Positions 1 to 6,968 of a stretch of 24,550 bases of DNA are shown one piece after another. How positions within the stretch are numbered: position 1 is the first letter of the stretch; the number at the start of each line of letters is the position of its first letter. The notes below the pieces were generated by a model that was not told the DNA's origin, did no database searches, and saw nothing but the letters and a program-made list of their open reading frames with translations. Made by a program: the position numbers and the translations under genes. The DNA is from Nanobdellota archaeon (GTDB taxonomy: Archaea > Nanobdellota > Nanobdellia > Pacearchaeales > UBA12030): positions 1 through 24,550 of the forward strand of contig JAHJTU010000028.1 of NCBI GenBank assembly GCA_018829485.1, given 5' to 3'.

Positions 1-471
1 AAGCTGCAATTTTACTTCATCAAGATTGCGCAGTCTTTTTTTTACATCTGCAACAACCAAAGGCAACCCTGTTTTTTCAAAAACAGCATCAACTCTTGCA
101 ACAAAATCATCATTCTCAATTCTTAATTCAGTTGATGTTGGTATTGAAATATCTCCATTTGAAAATGCTTTGTTTAATGAAGTAACAGAATTCACAAGAA
201 AATTCCTGAGATTTTCTTTGTTTATTCCAAGTTTATTTGCTCTTCCTTCTTCTGTTTCCATAATTTTATTTATTCCTTTGTCAAGAAACCATTCAAAATA
301 TTTTGCATCAGCAAAAAGTTTTCTGTCAAAAAAACCTTTGTACATTGCATGAATTAATGTTCCTTTTACTAATGCTTCTGAAATTGGCATTGCTCTTTTT
401 TCTATTTTTCTGTAATAGAAATCTCTAGGACAATACCTAAACCCAGAAATATCAGATGCAGAGATTTTCAT
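1..471 (-). CDS. Cas4/RecB-like PD-(D/E)XK nuclease, N-terminal part (cut by window edge)
   Basis: The minus-strand frame is open from the ATG at 471 to the window edge (157 codons, no stop), so the C-terminus is missing. Near the N-terminus it carries a Cys-Pro-Arg motif followed by aromatic residues (CPRDFYY, C14), which is typical of Cas4/Dna2-type RecB nucleases, where that Cys can ligate an Fe-S cluster with three C-terminal Cys. The nuclease core is visible as GTLIHAMY (H41), RVDAV (D128) and VVADVKK (D142, K144), matching the His, Asp and D-x-K catalytic motifs. Family members process DNA ends in repair or in CRISPR adaptation. No cas genes or CRISPR array are visible, so a repair role is more likely. 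The missing C-terminal Cys cluster would decide whether this is a true Cas4-type protein. Confidence 0.75.
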   Translation of the reverse strand, partial: MKISASDISGFRYCPRDFYYRKIEKRAMPISEALVKGTLIHAMYKGFFDRKLFADAKYFEWFLDKGINKIMETEEGRANKLGINKENLRNFLVNSVTSLNKAFSNGDISIPTSTELRIENDDFVARVDAVFEKTGLPLVVADVKKRLRNLDEVKLQL

Positions 472-542
472 TTTTTATGAAAATCTTAGAGAAGTAACAA
501 TTAAAAAGGTTTTGATTAAATTAGAAATTAATAGAATTCTTA

Positions 543-659
543 CTACTTGGCTTTAGCTCTTCTTTGCTTTCTCTTGCGTTTCTCTCTCTTCATCCTCTTA
601 CGCTGCCACTTCCAACGCATTTGCTTTTTCTTCTTCCATCTACGACTTGAACGTTTCAT
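543..659 (-). CDS. rpl41e: Large ribosomal subunit protein eL41
   Basis: This 38-residue ORF is made almost entirely of Arg, Lys, Trp, Met and Gln. Its last 25 residues, from the internal Met at 620, have the length and pattern of eL41 (MRWKWQRKRMKR followed by more basic residues and ending RAKAK). eL41 is one of the smallest ribosomal proteins and forms a single basic helix at the subunit interface. The 13-residue N-terminal extension is also basic; some archaeal eL41 proteins are annotated at similar length. A TATA-like box centred about 26 bases upstream of the ATG at 659 fits a leaderless mRNA starting there, which favours the long form. Start at 620 remains possible. The gene is short enough to be missed by standard gene callers. 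Confidence 0.8.
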   Translation of the reverse strand: MKRSSRRWKKKKQMRWKWQRKRMKREKRKRKQRRAKAK

Positions 660-681
660 AGTTTAATTCTCTTTTATTTAG

Positions 682-689
682 TATTTAAA
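682..689 (-). promoter_or_regulatory. TATA box for the eL41 gene
   Basis: On the minus strand the sequence reads TTTAAATA, preceded by an A-rich stretch resembling a BRE. It is centred about 26 bases upstream of the ATG at 659, the usual archaeal TATA-to-start-site distance, so the mRNA is probably leaderless. This is inferred from spacing only. Confidence 0.45.
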
Positions 690-720
690 TTTTTTCTTAA
701 GAGATTATTAGTTAAGAACA

Positions 721-1056
721 TCAAATTTGCAAGAAACCCCTATAAGTATTAATAAAATCATCCACAGAATTAATACCTTCATATAATTCTCTTGCATATT
801 CTTCAGATTGACATCCAATTAAAGGAAGAGGCCATCCAACTTCAAAGCACATTCCTGGTTCAATATGCACAATTGAATAACTATTATTTCCATTATGACT
901 TATTTTTCTTAATTCTAATTTATCGCCATTAAACACATTTTGATAAGGAACTTCTTTAGAATGGATAATTTTTCCAGGGCCTTTATATCTCATTAATTTC
1001 CCAGAACCAGGTGCAGGAACAATCCATTCATCAAGAAATCTTTCAAGTGCTCCCAT
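721..1056 (-). CDS. Hypothetical protein, possible paralogue of the gene upstream
   Basis: This 111-residue protein starts at the ATG at 1056. The frame extends upstream only to a TTG at 1089, which would overlap the preceding gene by 23 bases; the ATG leaves a 10-base gap and is preferred. I do not recognise a family. It has no membrane segment or signal peptide. The C-terminal half (GWPLPLIG, then EYARELYEGINSVDDFI) resembles the end of the 73-residue protein just upstream (AKQLFEKINSKKDFERFL), suggesting the two arose by duplication and divergence. The conserved part looks like a short alpha-helical tail following a beta-rich region. No catalytic motif is apparent. Confidence 0.6.
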   Translation of the reverse strand: MGALERFLDEWIVPAPGSGKLMRYKGPGKIIHSKEVPYQNVFNGDKLELRKISHNGNNSYSIVHIEPGMCFEVGWPLPLIGCQSEEYARELYEGINSVDDFINTYRGFLQI

Positions 1057-1066
1057 CTTTTTATTT

Positions 1067-1288
1067 TTAACTATATAAAAATCTTTCAAAATCTTTTTTA
1101 GAATTTATTTTTTCAAATAATTGTTTTGCTTTTTCAAATTTATCTGGCAAAATATGATCTGGCAATACAGGAAAAGCATAATATATTGGATTTTTTTCAG
1201 AATTATCTGTAAGACATAAGTAATTAGTATTATTTAATTTCAATTCCAATTCATTACCATCTTCTAATATTTTTGTTATTTTTGTCAT
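1067..1288 (-). CDS. Small hypothetical protein
   Basis: This 73-residue protein starts at the ATG at 1288 and is followed after 10 bases by a probable relative. The N-terminal half alternates hydrophobic and polar residues (KITKILEDGNELELKL), suggesting beta strands. The C-terminal half has a Pro-containing segment (YYAFPVLPDHILPDKF) and a helical tail (AKQLFEKINSKKDFERFL) that matches the end of the downstream protein. No known motif or membrane segment was seen. The two genes are probably co-transcribed and may act together, but the function is unknown. Confidence 0.55.
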   Translation of the reverse strand: MTKITKILEDGNELELKLNNTNYLCLTDNSEKNPIYYAFPVLPDHILPDKFEKAKQLFEKINSKKDFERFLYS

Positions 1289-1347
1289 AGTCTTTTTCTT
1301 TTTCCCGAATTTATATAATAGTTAAAATTTTTATACTTTTTGGTGTC

Positions 1348-1686
1348 TTAAATCTTTTTTTCTAAAGGAACTAATGCATAGCCTGTTTCTATTCTTGTTC
1401 TTTTCTTTGTAATAAAAAGAACTTTTTCATCAACATAATTTGTGTCATATTCTAATACAGCTTCAGTATTATCAGGAATTTGTAGTTTAAATTTATCAGA
1501 GGCATTTTCACTTTCTTCATATAAAGGAACCTCTTGTATCTCTCTTAATTCGCAAACCCTATAAGATCTATTAGGAATTCCCATAATTCTAGCATAATCT
1601 TCTATACTTTGTCTGAAAATCTTGACTTTTCTATTTACATGGTTTAGTTTTTCTTGTTCTTCTTTTGCTATTTGTTCTTTTGTCAT
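1348..1686 (-). CDS. Hypothetical protein translationally coupled to the HAD phosphatase
   Basis: This 112-residue protein starts with an ATG that overlaps the TGA stop of the upstream HAD gene by four bases (ATGA), which implies translational coupling. The N-terminus is a charged helix that could form a short coiled coil (KEQIAKEEQEKLNHVNRKVK). The rest looks like a small alpha/beta domain with strands such as EAVLEYDTNYV and VLFITKKRTRI. I recognise no family and see no conserved catalytic residues. Coupling to the phosphatase suggests co-expression but does not reveal function. Confidence 0.6.
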   Translation of the reverse strand: MTKEQIAKEEQEKLNHVNRKVKIFRQSIEDYARIMGIPNRSYRVCELREIQEVPLYEESENASDKFKLQIPDNTEAVLEYDTNYVDEKVLFITKKRTRIETGYALVPLEKKI

Positions 1687-2282
1687 TGTACTTTAACTCC
1701 TAAATCAGCAAGCTCTGCCCTCAACTTCTCAGCATTCTCAAAAACTATTACTTTCATGCCTAACTCTTTAGCAATATCAACATTCTTCTGCTTGTCATCA
1801 ATAAAAGTACATTCATTTGCTGGAATCTTCATTAAATTTAGTAAGTATTTATAGATTTTTGTATTGGGTTTTTGTACACCAATTTCATATGAGTAAACAA
1901 TATAATCAAAGTTTTCTGATAATCTAAATTTCTCTTCCCTGATTTTAGCCCATTCTTTATTCATATCAGACAAGATTGCAAGAACATATTTGCCTTTAAG
2001 TTTTTTAACAATTTCCCATGTTTCAGGTATTGATTGTGTTAATTCTTTTGCTCTTTCATGTAATTCTGATTCAGAAATTGGAAGGTTAAATTTTTTGATA
2101 ATTTTTGAAAAGTACTCTTTTTCACTGATTTTTCCAATCATTAGCTCTCCAAACAATTCTGGCTCAAAATTTTCTAACTCATTCTTATCAAGATTATATT
2201 TGCTAATTAGTTCCTCTAATAATTTACCATGTATTTTTTTGACTAGAACCCCACCAATGTCAAAAATTATTGCTTTTATCAT
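1683..2282 (-). CDS. HAD-superfamily hydrolase (phosphatase-like)
   Basis: This 199-residue protein has the four HAD motifs in order. Motif I is FDIGGVLV with nucleophile D8; the usual second Asp is Gly (G10), as in several YihX-like and epoxide-hydrolase-like members of subfamily IA. Motif II is AILSDMN (S105), motif III the Lys in GVQKPN (K138), and motif IV TFIDDKQKNV (D162, D163). A helical cap domain fills residues 15-85. Such proteins hydrolyse small phosphorylated metabolites in the cytosol; the substrate cannot be read from sequence. The missing second Asp, normally the general acid/base, makes classic phosphatase chemistry less certain. Its stop overlaps the next gene's start. Confidence 0.85.
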   Translation of the reverse strand: MIKAIIFDIGGVLVKKIHGKLLEELISKYNLDKNELENFEPELFGELMIGKISEKEYFSKIIKKFNLPISESELHERAKELTQSIPETWEIVKKLKGKYVLAILSDMNKEWAKIREEKFRLSENFDYIVYSYEIGVQKPNTKIYKYLLNLMKIPANECTFIDDKQKNVDIAKELGMKVIVFENAEKLRAELADLGVKVQ

Positions 2283-2295
2283 TTTATAAACAGTT

Positions 2296-2742
2296 CTAAA
2301 ATTTATTCTTTTTAATAAAAGTATTCAATAATTCTGATGCAATTTCTTTTTGTAAACCACTTACAATTTCAATATCTTTAGCAATATCATTCTGCTTTAA
2401 AATATCAAATGTTCTTTTACTTCCATATTCTTTATGTTCTGCTCCATATACAACTTTCTTTATTCTTGCATAAACAATTGCTTTTGCACACATTAAACAG
2501 GGTTCTATATTTGTATAGATAACACAACCTTCCAAAATTCTTGAACTCGTTTTTTTGCAAGCTTTACTAATAGCCAAAATCTCTGCATGAGCAGTTGCAT
2601 CTTTTTTTGAAATTCCTCTACTGGAAGCTCTTGCTATTATTCTTGCATTTTTAATTATAACACATCCAGCAGGGTAATCTCCTCTTGCAAGAGCTTTTTT
2701 TGCTTGTGCATTTGCAATTTTCATATAATCATTATCATCCAT
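2296..2742 (-). CDS. Zinc-dependent nucleoside/base deaminase (TadA/CMP-dCMP deaminase family)
   Basis: This 148-residue protein has the deaminase zinc site: HAE (H52, catalytic E54) and PCLMC (C82, C85). The flanking sequence (YTNIEPCLMCAKAIVYARIK followed by VVYGA) resembles TadA and guanine deaminase types more than cytidine deaminase. Length is normal for the family. It probably deaminates a free base, a nucleoside or a tRNA wobble adenosine. Archaea generally do not make inosine at position 34 with a bacterial-type TadA, so a nucleotide salvage role is more likely. It lies 13 bases upstream of the HAD gene on the same strand, and the phosphotransferase gene precedes it by 25 bases, so the three may form an operon. 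Confidence 0.85.
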   Translation of the reverse strand: MDDNDYMKIANAQAKKALARGDYPAGCVIIKNARIIARASSRGISKKDATAHAEILAISKACKKTSSRILEGCVIYTNIEPCLMCAKAIVYARIKKVVYGAEHKEYGSKRTFDILKQNDIAKDIEIVSGLQKEIASELLNTFIKKNKF

Positions 2743-2767
2743 TTTCTAAGAAGTGTCCTGTACGGAC

Positions 2768-3766
2768 TTACTTGGTTTTGTCATTTTGTTTTGAGTGGTT
2801 AAAGATTTTTAAAAGTTGCTTTAATCCTTTTCTCCCTTGATTAAGCCAGTATTCATTCTCTTTAGAATTATTTTTTTCAACTACTTTCTCATAATTTGCT
2901 CTTAATACATGCATAGCATGAGCTAGTTTAATGTAAGTTGGAAGAACCTTTAGTTCTCTTGAAGTTAATTTAATTTCCTTTTGATATTCTTCCAAAGCAA
3001 TTTTGAGATTCTTCTCACTTTTTTCCTTGCTATTTTTATCAAAAAGAATATTGCATGCCATTACAGCAAGCTCTTGAATACGTGGATAGTAATTTGCAAC
3101 AGCAAAATCCACAATCCATATCTTGTTATTTTTGTCTTTCATCACATTAGTAGCTATGATATCTCCATGAACAAAGCAATGGGGAAGTTCTTCTATTTTT
3201 ATGTCTTTGAATTCTTTAATCAGTGGTTTTATCATCCTTGCATCTTCAGCTGATAGAAATTCACCTTCTTTCTTGAATTGCTTAAGAAAACTTGTAATTG
3301 CCCATGAATCATATACAAATGATGGCTTAAGGTCTATTGAATTGATTAATGCTGCTTGATGTGCTATTTCTCTTATTTCTTTTTCTGTTGGCTTCTGGTT
3401 TAAGAAGAAATAACTATCTCCATCAACATATTCTGTTACACACATTCTTAGTTTTGTGTTGTTAACTTCTGTAATGTGTAGGTGGCCTTGTTCTGATTTA
3501 AATAATTTTGGAAATGCTACTTTTTTCTCAATAGCTTTTAGCATTATGTCCACATACCTTTTACAATCTTCATCTATTCTGAAATTTGAGAAAATCTTTA
3601 TGAAATATTTGTTTTTTTCTGTTTTTATAATGAAATTAAAATCTTCATAACCAACAGTTAAGAGTTTATCTGAAACAAATTTTCCAAGATTGAAATCTTT
3701 ACATAGCATTAATGAGATATCTTTAAGTTCTCCTTTATAGTTTATTCGTTGGTAGAATTTTTTCAT
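2768..3766 (-). CDS. APH/choline kinase-fold phosphotransferase
   Basis: This 332-residue protein has a protein-kinase-like (APH) fold. The N-lobe includes FIIKTEKNKYFIKIF, where a Lys in FIKIF probably contacts ATP. The catalytic loop is VHGDIIATNVM (H200, D202, N207) and the metal-binding motif is IVDFA (D220). This pattern is shared by aminoglycoside phosphotransferases, choline kinases, homoserine kinase II and methylthioribose kinase. The substrate is unknown; antibiotic resistance should not be assumed from the fold. A TATA-like sequence near 3784-3798 fits transcription starting close to the ATG. It is first in a possible run with the deaminase and HAD genes. Confidence 0.8.
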   Translation of the reverse strand: MKKFYQRINYKGELKDISLMLCKDFNLGKFVSDKLLTVGYEDFNFIIKTEKNKYFIKIFSNFRIDEDCKRYVDIMLKAIEKKVAFPKLFKSEQGHLHITEVNNTKLRMCVTEYVDGDSYFFLNQKPTEKEIREIAHQAALINSIDLKPSFVYDSWAITSFLKQFKKEGEFLSAEDARMIKPLIKEFKDIKIEELPHCFVHGDIIATNVMKDKNNKIWIVDFAVANYYPRIQELAVMACNILFDKNSKEKSEKNLKIALEEYQKEIKLTSRELKVLPTYIKLAHAMHVLRANYEKVVEKNNSKENEYWLNQGRKGLKQLLKIFNHSKQNDKTK

Positions 3767-3814
3767 AAAGATGTTAAGAGATTCAAGTTTTTATATGTTT
3801 TTTTGTTAGACGTA

Positions 3815-5182
3815 TTATCTTCTTTTATATTTGAATTTGTTTTGCTGGAATTGTCTTCTAGGTCTTCTTGAACCAGAATATCCTTCTCTCCTAGAATCTC
3901 TGTCACTTCTTGAATCTCTTGAACTAGAATGTCTTCTTGGTCCTGTATTACTTTTTGATCCTGAATATCCTGTTCTTCTTTCTCCTGAATATCCTGTTCT
4001 TCCAGAATAATGTCTTCTTGAATCTCTATGCCCCCTTGAATCTCTTCCTCCTCCAGTATGTCTTCTTATGTTTAATAATTCAAATTCAGGGACTTGCTCT
4101 CTTTTAATTTCAACTGAGAAATCTCTTTGAATTGCAGCAAAACTATCGTAATCTTTTTCAGAAAGAAGACTAACTGCTTTTCCTTCTTTTCCAGCTCTTG
4201 CAGTTCTGCCAATTCTATGAATATATTGTTTGCTTTCTCTTGGAATATCATAATTATAAACATGTGAAATGCCCTTAATATCTAGTCCTCTTGCTGCAAC
4301 ATCAGTGCAAACAAGAACATTAACTTTCATGGAATTGAAATGTTCCATTGTTCTGCTTCTTTTATTCTGAGAAAAACCACCATGAATTGCCTGAGCATCT
4401 ATTCCTGCTTTTTTCAAATTATATGCAACAAAATCAGTTGTAATTTTTGTATTGCAGAAAACCATAACTAATCTTTGTTCTTTTTTTAATAAGTGTACAA
4501 GCAATGACACTTTATTTTTTTCAGGCAGATTATAATAAACTTGTGTGAGTTTTGTTGGATCAACATAAGATTCTGCTGATACTTGTACTGGATTTTTCAT
4601 GTATTTATGTGAAAGTCTTGCAACATCTTGTGGAATTGTTGCTGAAAAGAAAAGTGTTTGCCTTTGTTTATTACATCTTCTTACAATCTTTTCTACATCA
4701 TCAATAAAACCCATGTCAAGCATTCTATCTGCTTCATCAAGAACAAGAATTTTCACATTAGATAAATCAATTGTTTTTCTTTCTAAATGATCAAGCAATC
4801 TTCCAGGAGTTCCAATAACAACATCAGATATTCTTAGTTTTTGTATTTGTGGCTCTATTCCAACTCCACCATATATTGAATTTACTTCTAGTTTTGTATA
4901 TTTTGAAAACCTTCTTAATGCATTACATACTTGTTCTGCAAGTTCTCTTGTTGGTGTAAGAATCAGTGATTGAATTCCTTTACCTTTAATGCATTCCTTA
5001 ACAATTAAAGCACCAAAAACAAGAGTTTTTCCACTTCCTGTTGCAGATTTTGCAATAACATCTTTTCCTTCTAAAATTAAAGGAATAGCTTTTATTTGTA
5101 TCTCACTAGGTTCTTTAAAATGCTCTTCTTCAATAACCCTAAGCATAGGGCCTGAAATACCTAACTTTCTAAATTCTTCCAT
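3815..5182 (-). CDS. DEAD-box ATP-dependent RNA helicase with RS/RG-rich tail
   Basis: This 455-residue protein is a complete DEAD-box helicase. Visible motifs: Q motif (EPSEIQ), Walker A AKSATGSGKT (44-53), PTRELAEQ, GG, TPGRLLD, DEAD (149-152), SAT (180-182), and in RecA2 the CTDVAARGLD and HRIGRTARAG (322-331) motifs. Residues about 373-455 form a low-complexity tail rich in Arg, Ser, Gly, Asp and His with repeated GYSG units and several RDSR pairs, likely disordered and RNA-binding. It would unwind RNA during ribosome assembly or at low temperature. The cold-shock protein gene lies 34 bases upstream on the same strand, so the two are probably co-transcribed as an RNA-remodelling pair. Confidence 0.95.
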   Translation of the reverse strand: MEEFRKLGISGPMLRVIEEEHFKEPSEIQIKAIPLILEGKDVIAKSATGSGKTLVFGALIVKECIKGKGIQSLILTPTRELAEQVCNALRRFSKYTKLEVNSIYGGVGIEPQIQKLRISDVVIGTPGRLLDHLERKTIDLSNVKILVLDEADRMLDMGFIDDVEKIVRRCNKQRQTLFFSATIPQDVARLSHKYMKNPVQVSAESYVDPTKLTQVYYNLPEKNKVSLLVHLLKKEQRLVMVFCNTKITTDFVAYNLKKAGIDAQAIHGGFSQNKRSRTMEHFNSMKVNVLVCTDVAARGLDIKGISHVYNYDIPRESKQYIHRIGRTARAGKEGKAVSLLSEKDYDSFAAIQRDFSVEIKREQVPEFELLNIRRHTGGGRDSRGHRDSRRHYSGRTGYSGERRTGYSGSKSNTGPRRHSSSRDSRSDRDSRREGYSGSRRPRRQFQQNKFKYKRR

Positions 5183-5216
5183 TTTTACATATCAAAAGAA
5201 GTAAAATGCCTATTAT

Positions 5217-5408
5217 TTATTCTTTCTTAACATTAACTGCTCTTTGACCTTTTTCACCTTTTTCAAGATCAAATGTAACAGAATCATTCTCATGCAAAGT
5301 TGTGCCCTCTTTTACTCCTGTTTGATGCACGAAATATTCTTTTCCATCATCTCCGAGAATGAATCCGTATCCTTTGCCAACATTAAAAAATTTTATTTTT
5401 CCTTTCAT
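5217..5408 (-). CDS. Cold-shock domain protein (CspA-like)
   Basis: This 63-residue protein is a single cold-shock domain, normal length for CspA. It has RNP1 as KGYGFI (12-17) and RNP2 as YFVH (25-28), the aromatic surfaces that bind single-stranded RNA or DNA. It probably acts as an RNA chaperone in the cytosol. It is directly upstream of a DEAD-box helicase gene, a sensible functional partner. A palindromic TATA-like box lies at 5441-5452. Csp proteins are common in bacteria but patchy in archaea, so the gene was probably acquired from bacteria by an ancestor; its base composition does not stand out from its neighbours. Confidence 0.93.
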   Translation of the reverse strand: MKGKIKFFNVGKGYGFILGDDGKEYFVHQTGVKEGTTLHENDSVTFDLEKGEKGQRAVNVKKE

Positions 5409-5440
5409 GTTTCTTATTTTATTATTTTTCTATTATTTTA

Positions 5441-5452
5441 TTTTATATAAAA
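5441..5452 (-). promoter_or_regulatory. TATA box for the cold-shock/helicase operon
   Basis: The palindrome TTTTATATAAAA lies about 38 bases upstream of the cold-shock protein ATG, giving a predicted leader of roughly 10 bases. It is the clearest TATA candidate in this gap. Inferred from sequence and spacing. Confidence 0.45.
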
Positions 5453-5511
5453 GAAATAAACCCTTTTTAAATCATTCCTTTTTATGATTTTTTCTAATTT
5501 TTTATTAAAAG

Positions 5512-5586
5512 TGCCCCGTACGGGATTTGAACCCGTGTCTCGGCCTCGAAAGGGCCGTGTGCTTGACCGGACTACACTAACGGGGC
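5512..5586 (-). tRNA. tRNA-Glu (anticodon UUC)
   Basis: The minus strand folds into a full cloverleaf without an intron. Acceptor arms GCCCCGT and ACGGGGC pair perfectly with discriminator A73 at 5512. The D arm starts TAGTGTAGTCCGG, as is usual for archaeal tRNA-Glu. The anticodon stem is CGGCC/GGCCG with loop CTTTCGA, so the anticodon is TTC (5548-5550). The T arm is ACGGG-TTCAAAT-CCCGT. The CCA end is not encoded. The gene begins one base after the end of the tRNA-Ile gene, so both are surely cut from one transcript. Confidence 0.95.
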
Positions 5587-5587
5587 A

Positions 5588-5724
5588 TGGTCCGGCTGGG
5601 ATTTGAACCCAGGACATCCTGCTCTCTTAGACTTATCTATTAGAGCTTTTTATTCTTATTCCTTTTATTTAGTGGAATAATGTCATATAAGACAGGTGCT
5701 CTAACCAAACTGAGCTACCGGACC
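5588..5724 (-). tRNA. tRNA-Ile (anticodon UAU), intron-containing
   Basis: Exons fold into a cloverleaf: acceptor GGTCCGG/CCGGACC with A73 at 5588, D arm with GCTC/GAGC, anticodon stem CCTGT/GCAGG, T arm CTGGG-TTCAAAT-CCCAG. Once the 62-base intron is removed the anticodon loop is CTTATAA and the anticodon is TAT (5687-5689). Placing the junction at the other positions that keep this anticodon changes nothing; other junctions would give Leu or Ser anticodons, which do not fit a short variable loop. UAU is an unusual isoleucine anticodon: most archaea read AUA with an agmatidine-modified CAU tRNA. CCA is not encoded. Identity as Ile also fits discriminator A73. Confidence 0.88.
5624..5685 (-). 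other. tRNA-Ile intron with canonical bulge-helix-bulge
   Basis: The intron lies between positions 37 and 38. Loop bases 32-35 (CTTA) pair with TAAG, which ends two bases before the intron's 3' end, giving the 4-bp central helix. The flanking 3-base bulges are T36-A37-intron base 1 and the last two intron bases plus A38. Beyond the bulge, GAC-(A)-TTAT at the intron start pairs with ATAAGTC near its end. This is the substrate for the archaeal splicing endonuclease. Confidence 0.88.
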
Positions 5725-5786
5725 CTACTTTCTCTTGTTACTTTTGATTTAAAAATTTATTTAAATGTTAAACTCTTTCATTAGGA

Positions 5787-6968
5787 ATGATAATTGGTTT
5801 AGTGGGCAAACCATCAAGTGGAAAATCTACCTTTTTCAAAGCAGCTACTCTTGCAGAGGTTGCAATTGCACCATATCCTTTTACAACTATAGAAAAGAAT
5901 GAGGGGGTTGGTTATGTTAAAAAAGAATGTGTTGAAAAAGAATTCAAAGTTAAATGCAAGCCAAAATTTGGTTATTGTATTAATGGAACTAGATTTATTC
6001 CTGTAAAGCTTATTGATGTTGCTGGTTTAGTTCCTGGAGCACATAAAGGTAAAGGAAGAGGCAATGCATTTCTTGATGATTTAAGTGAAGCTGATATTTT
6101 AATACATGTTCTTGATGCAAGTGGAAAAACAGATGCAGAAGGCAATGTTACTGAAGGCTATAATGTAATTGAAGAAGTTAAATTTTTGCAAGATGAAATT
6201 GATTTTTGGATACGCGGTATTTTAGCAAAAAACTGGGAAAAGTTTGCAAGGAAAGTACATACTGAAAAAAAGAAACTTAGTGATGAATTAGCAAAGCAAG
6301 TAAGTGGATTGAAAATAAAGGAAGAATCTGTTATTAGGGTTTTGAATGAATTGAATTTAAATGAAAGTATTCTAAAATGGGATGAAAATGATTTGCTTGC
6401 ATTTGCGAGAAATTTAAGAAAAGAAGCTAAACCAATAATTATTGCTGCAAATAAAATGGATGTTGGAAGTTCAGAAGAAAATCTTAAAAAGTTAAAAGAA
6501 GATTTTCCTGATTTGCCAATTATTGCATGTTCATCTGAAATTGAATTGCTATTAAGAGAAGCTGCAAAAAAGAATCTTATTGAATATATTCCTGGAGCAA
6601 GTGAATTTGAAATGAAAAAAGAATTAAATGAGCAGCAAAAAAAAGCACTTGAATTTGTTAAAAAGTATTTGCTAAAGCACAAGAATACAGGAATTCAACA
6701 ATGTTTGAATAATGCTGTTTTTGATATTCTTGGAATGAGAGTTGTTTATCCTGTTGAAAATGAAAATAAACTTATTGACAAAGATGGAAATATTTTACCT
6801 GATGCATTTCTTTTACCAAGAAAATCAGATGCATTAAATTTAGCAGAAAAAGTTCATACTGATGTTGCAAAGAATTATCATTCTGCAATTGATGCAAGAA
6901 CAAAGAAAAGATTGCCAAGAGATTATGAATTAAGAGATGGTGATGTGATTAAGATTATGACTCATTGA
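5787..6968 (+). CDS. ychF: OBG/YchF-family GTPase with TGS domain
   Basis: This 393-residue protein has a P-loop GKPSSGKST (7-15), a G3 motif LIDVAGLVPGAHKGKGRGN (DVAG at 77-80) typical of the OBG family, and a G4 motif NKMD (222-225). A coiled helical insertion lies around residues 125-195, and a C-terminal TGS-like domain (about 310-393) contains HTDVAKNYHSAIDARTKKR. Bacterial YchF and eukaryotic Ola1 have an altered G4 and prefer ATP. The intact NKxD here points to the archaeal/YGR210 branch and GTP. It probably acts on ribosomes. A TATA-like TTTAAATG near 5760-5767 fits a leaderless start. It ends exactly where the convergent methyltransferase gene ends. Confidence 0.92.
   Translation: MIIGLVGKPSSGKSTFFKAATLAEVAIAPYPFTTIEKNEGVGYVKKECVEKEFKVKCKPKFGYCINGTRFIPVKLIDVAGLVPGAHKGKGRGNAFLDDLSEADILIHVLDASGKTDAEGNVTEGYNVIEEVKFLQDEIDFWIRGILAKNWEKFARKVHTEKKKLSDELAKQVSGLKIKEESVIRVLNELNLNESILKWDENDLLAFARNLRKEAKPIIIAANKMDVGSSEENLKKLKEDFPDLPIIACSSEIELLLREAAKKNLIEYIPGASEFEMKKELNEQQKKALEFVKKYLLKHKNTGIQQCLNNAVFDILGMRVVYPVENENKLIDKDGNILPDAFLLPRKSDALNLAEKVHTDVAKNYHSAIDARTKKRLPRDYELRDGDVIKIMTH

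Noticed and set aside
1..471. Cas4-like nuclease as evidence of a CRISPR system
   Set aside because: No repeat-spacer array and no cas1, cas2 or effector gene are present in the window, and related nucleases act in repair.
1057..1089. Upstream extension of the 721-1056 gene to a TTG start
   Set aside because: It needs a TTG and overlaps the preceding gene by 23 bases, whereas an ATG at 1056 removes the overlap.
2755..2767. GTCC-TGTAC-GGAC near-palindrome between the phosphotransferase and deaminase genes
   Set aside because: The stem is only four base pairs and has no T tract, so it is too weak to call a terminator or operator.
2768..3766. Antibiotic resistance gene (aminoglycoside phosphotransferase)
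   Set aside because: The APH fold is shared by many metabolic kinases and nothing here points to a drug substrate.
6158..6682. Long minus-strand ORF opposite the YchF gene
   Set aside because: It is antisense to a well-supported GTPase, is Ser/Phe-rich as expected for the reverse of AT-rich coding DNA, and has no recognisable motif.
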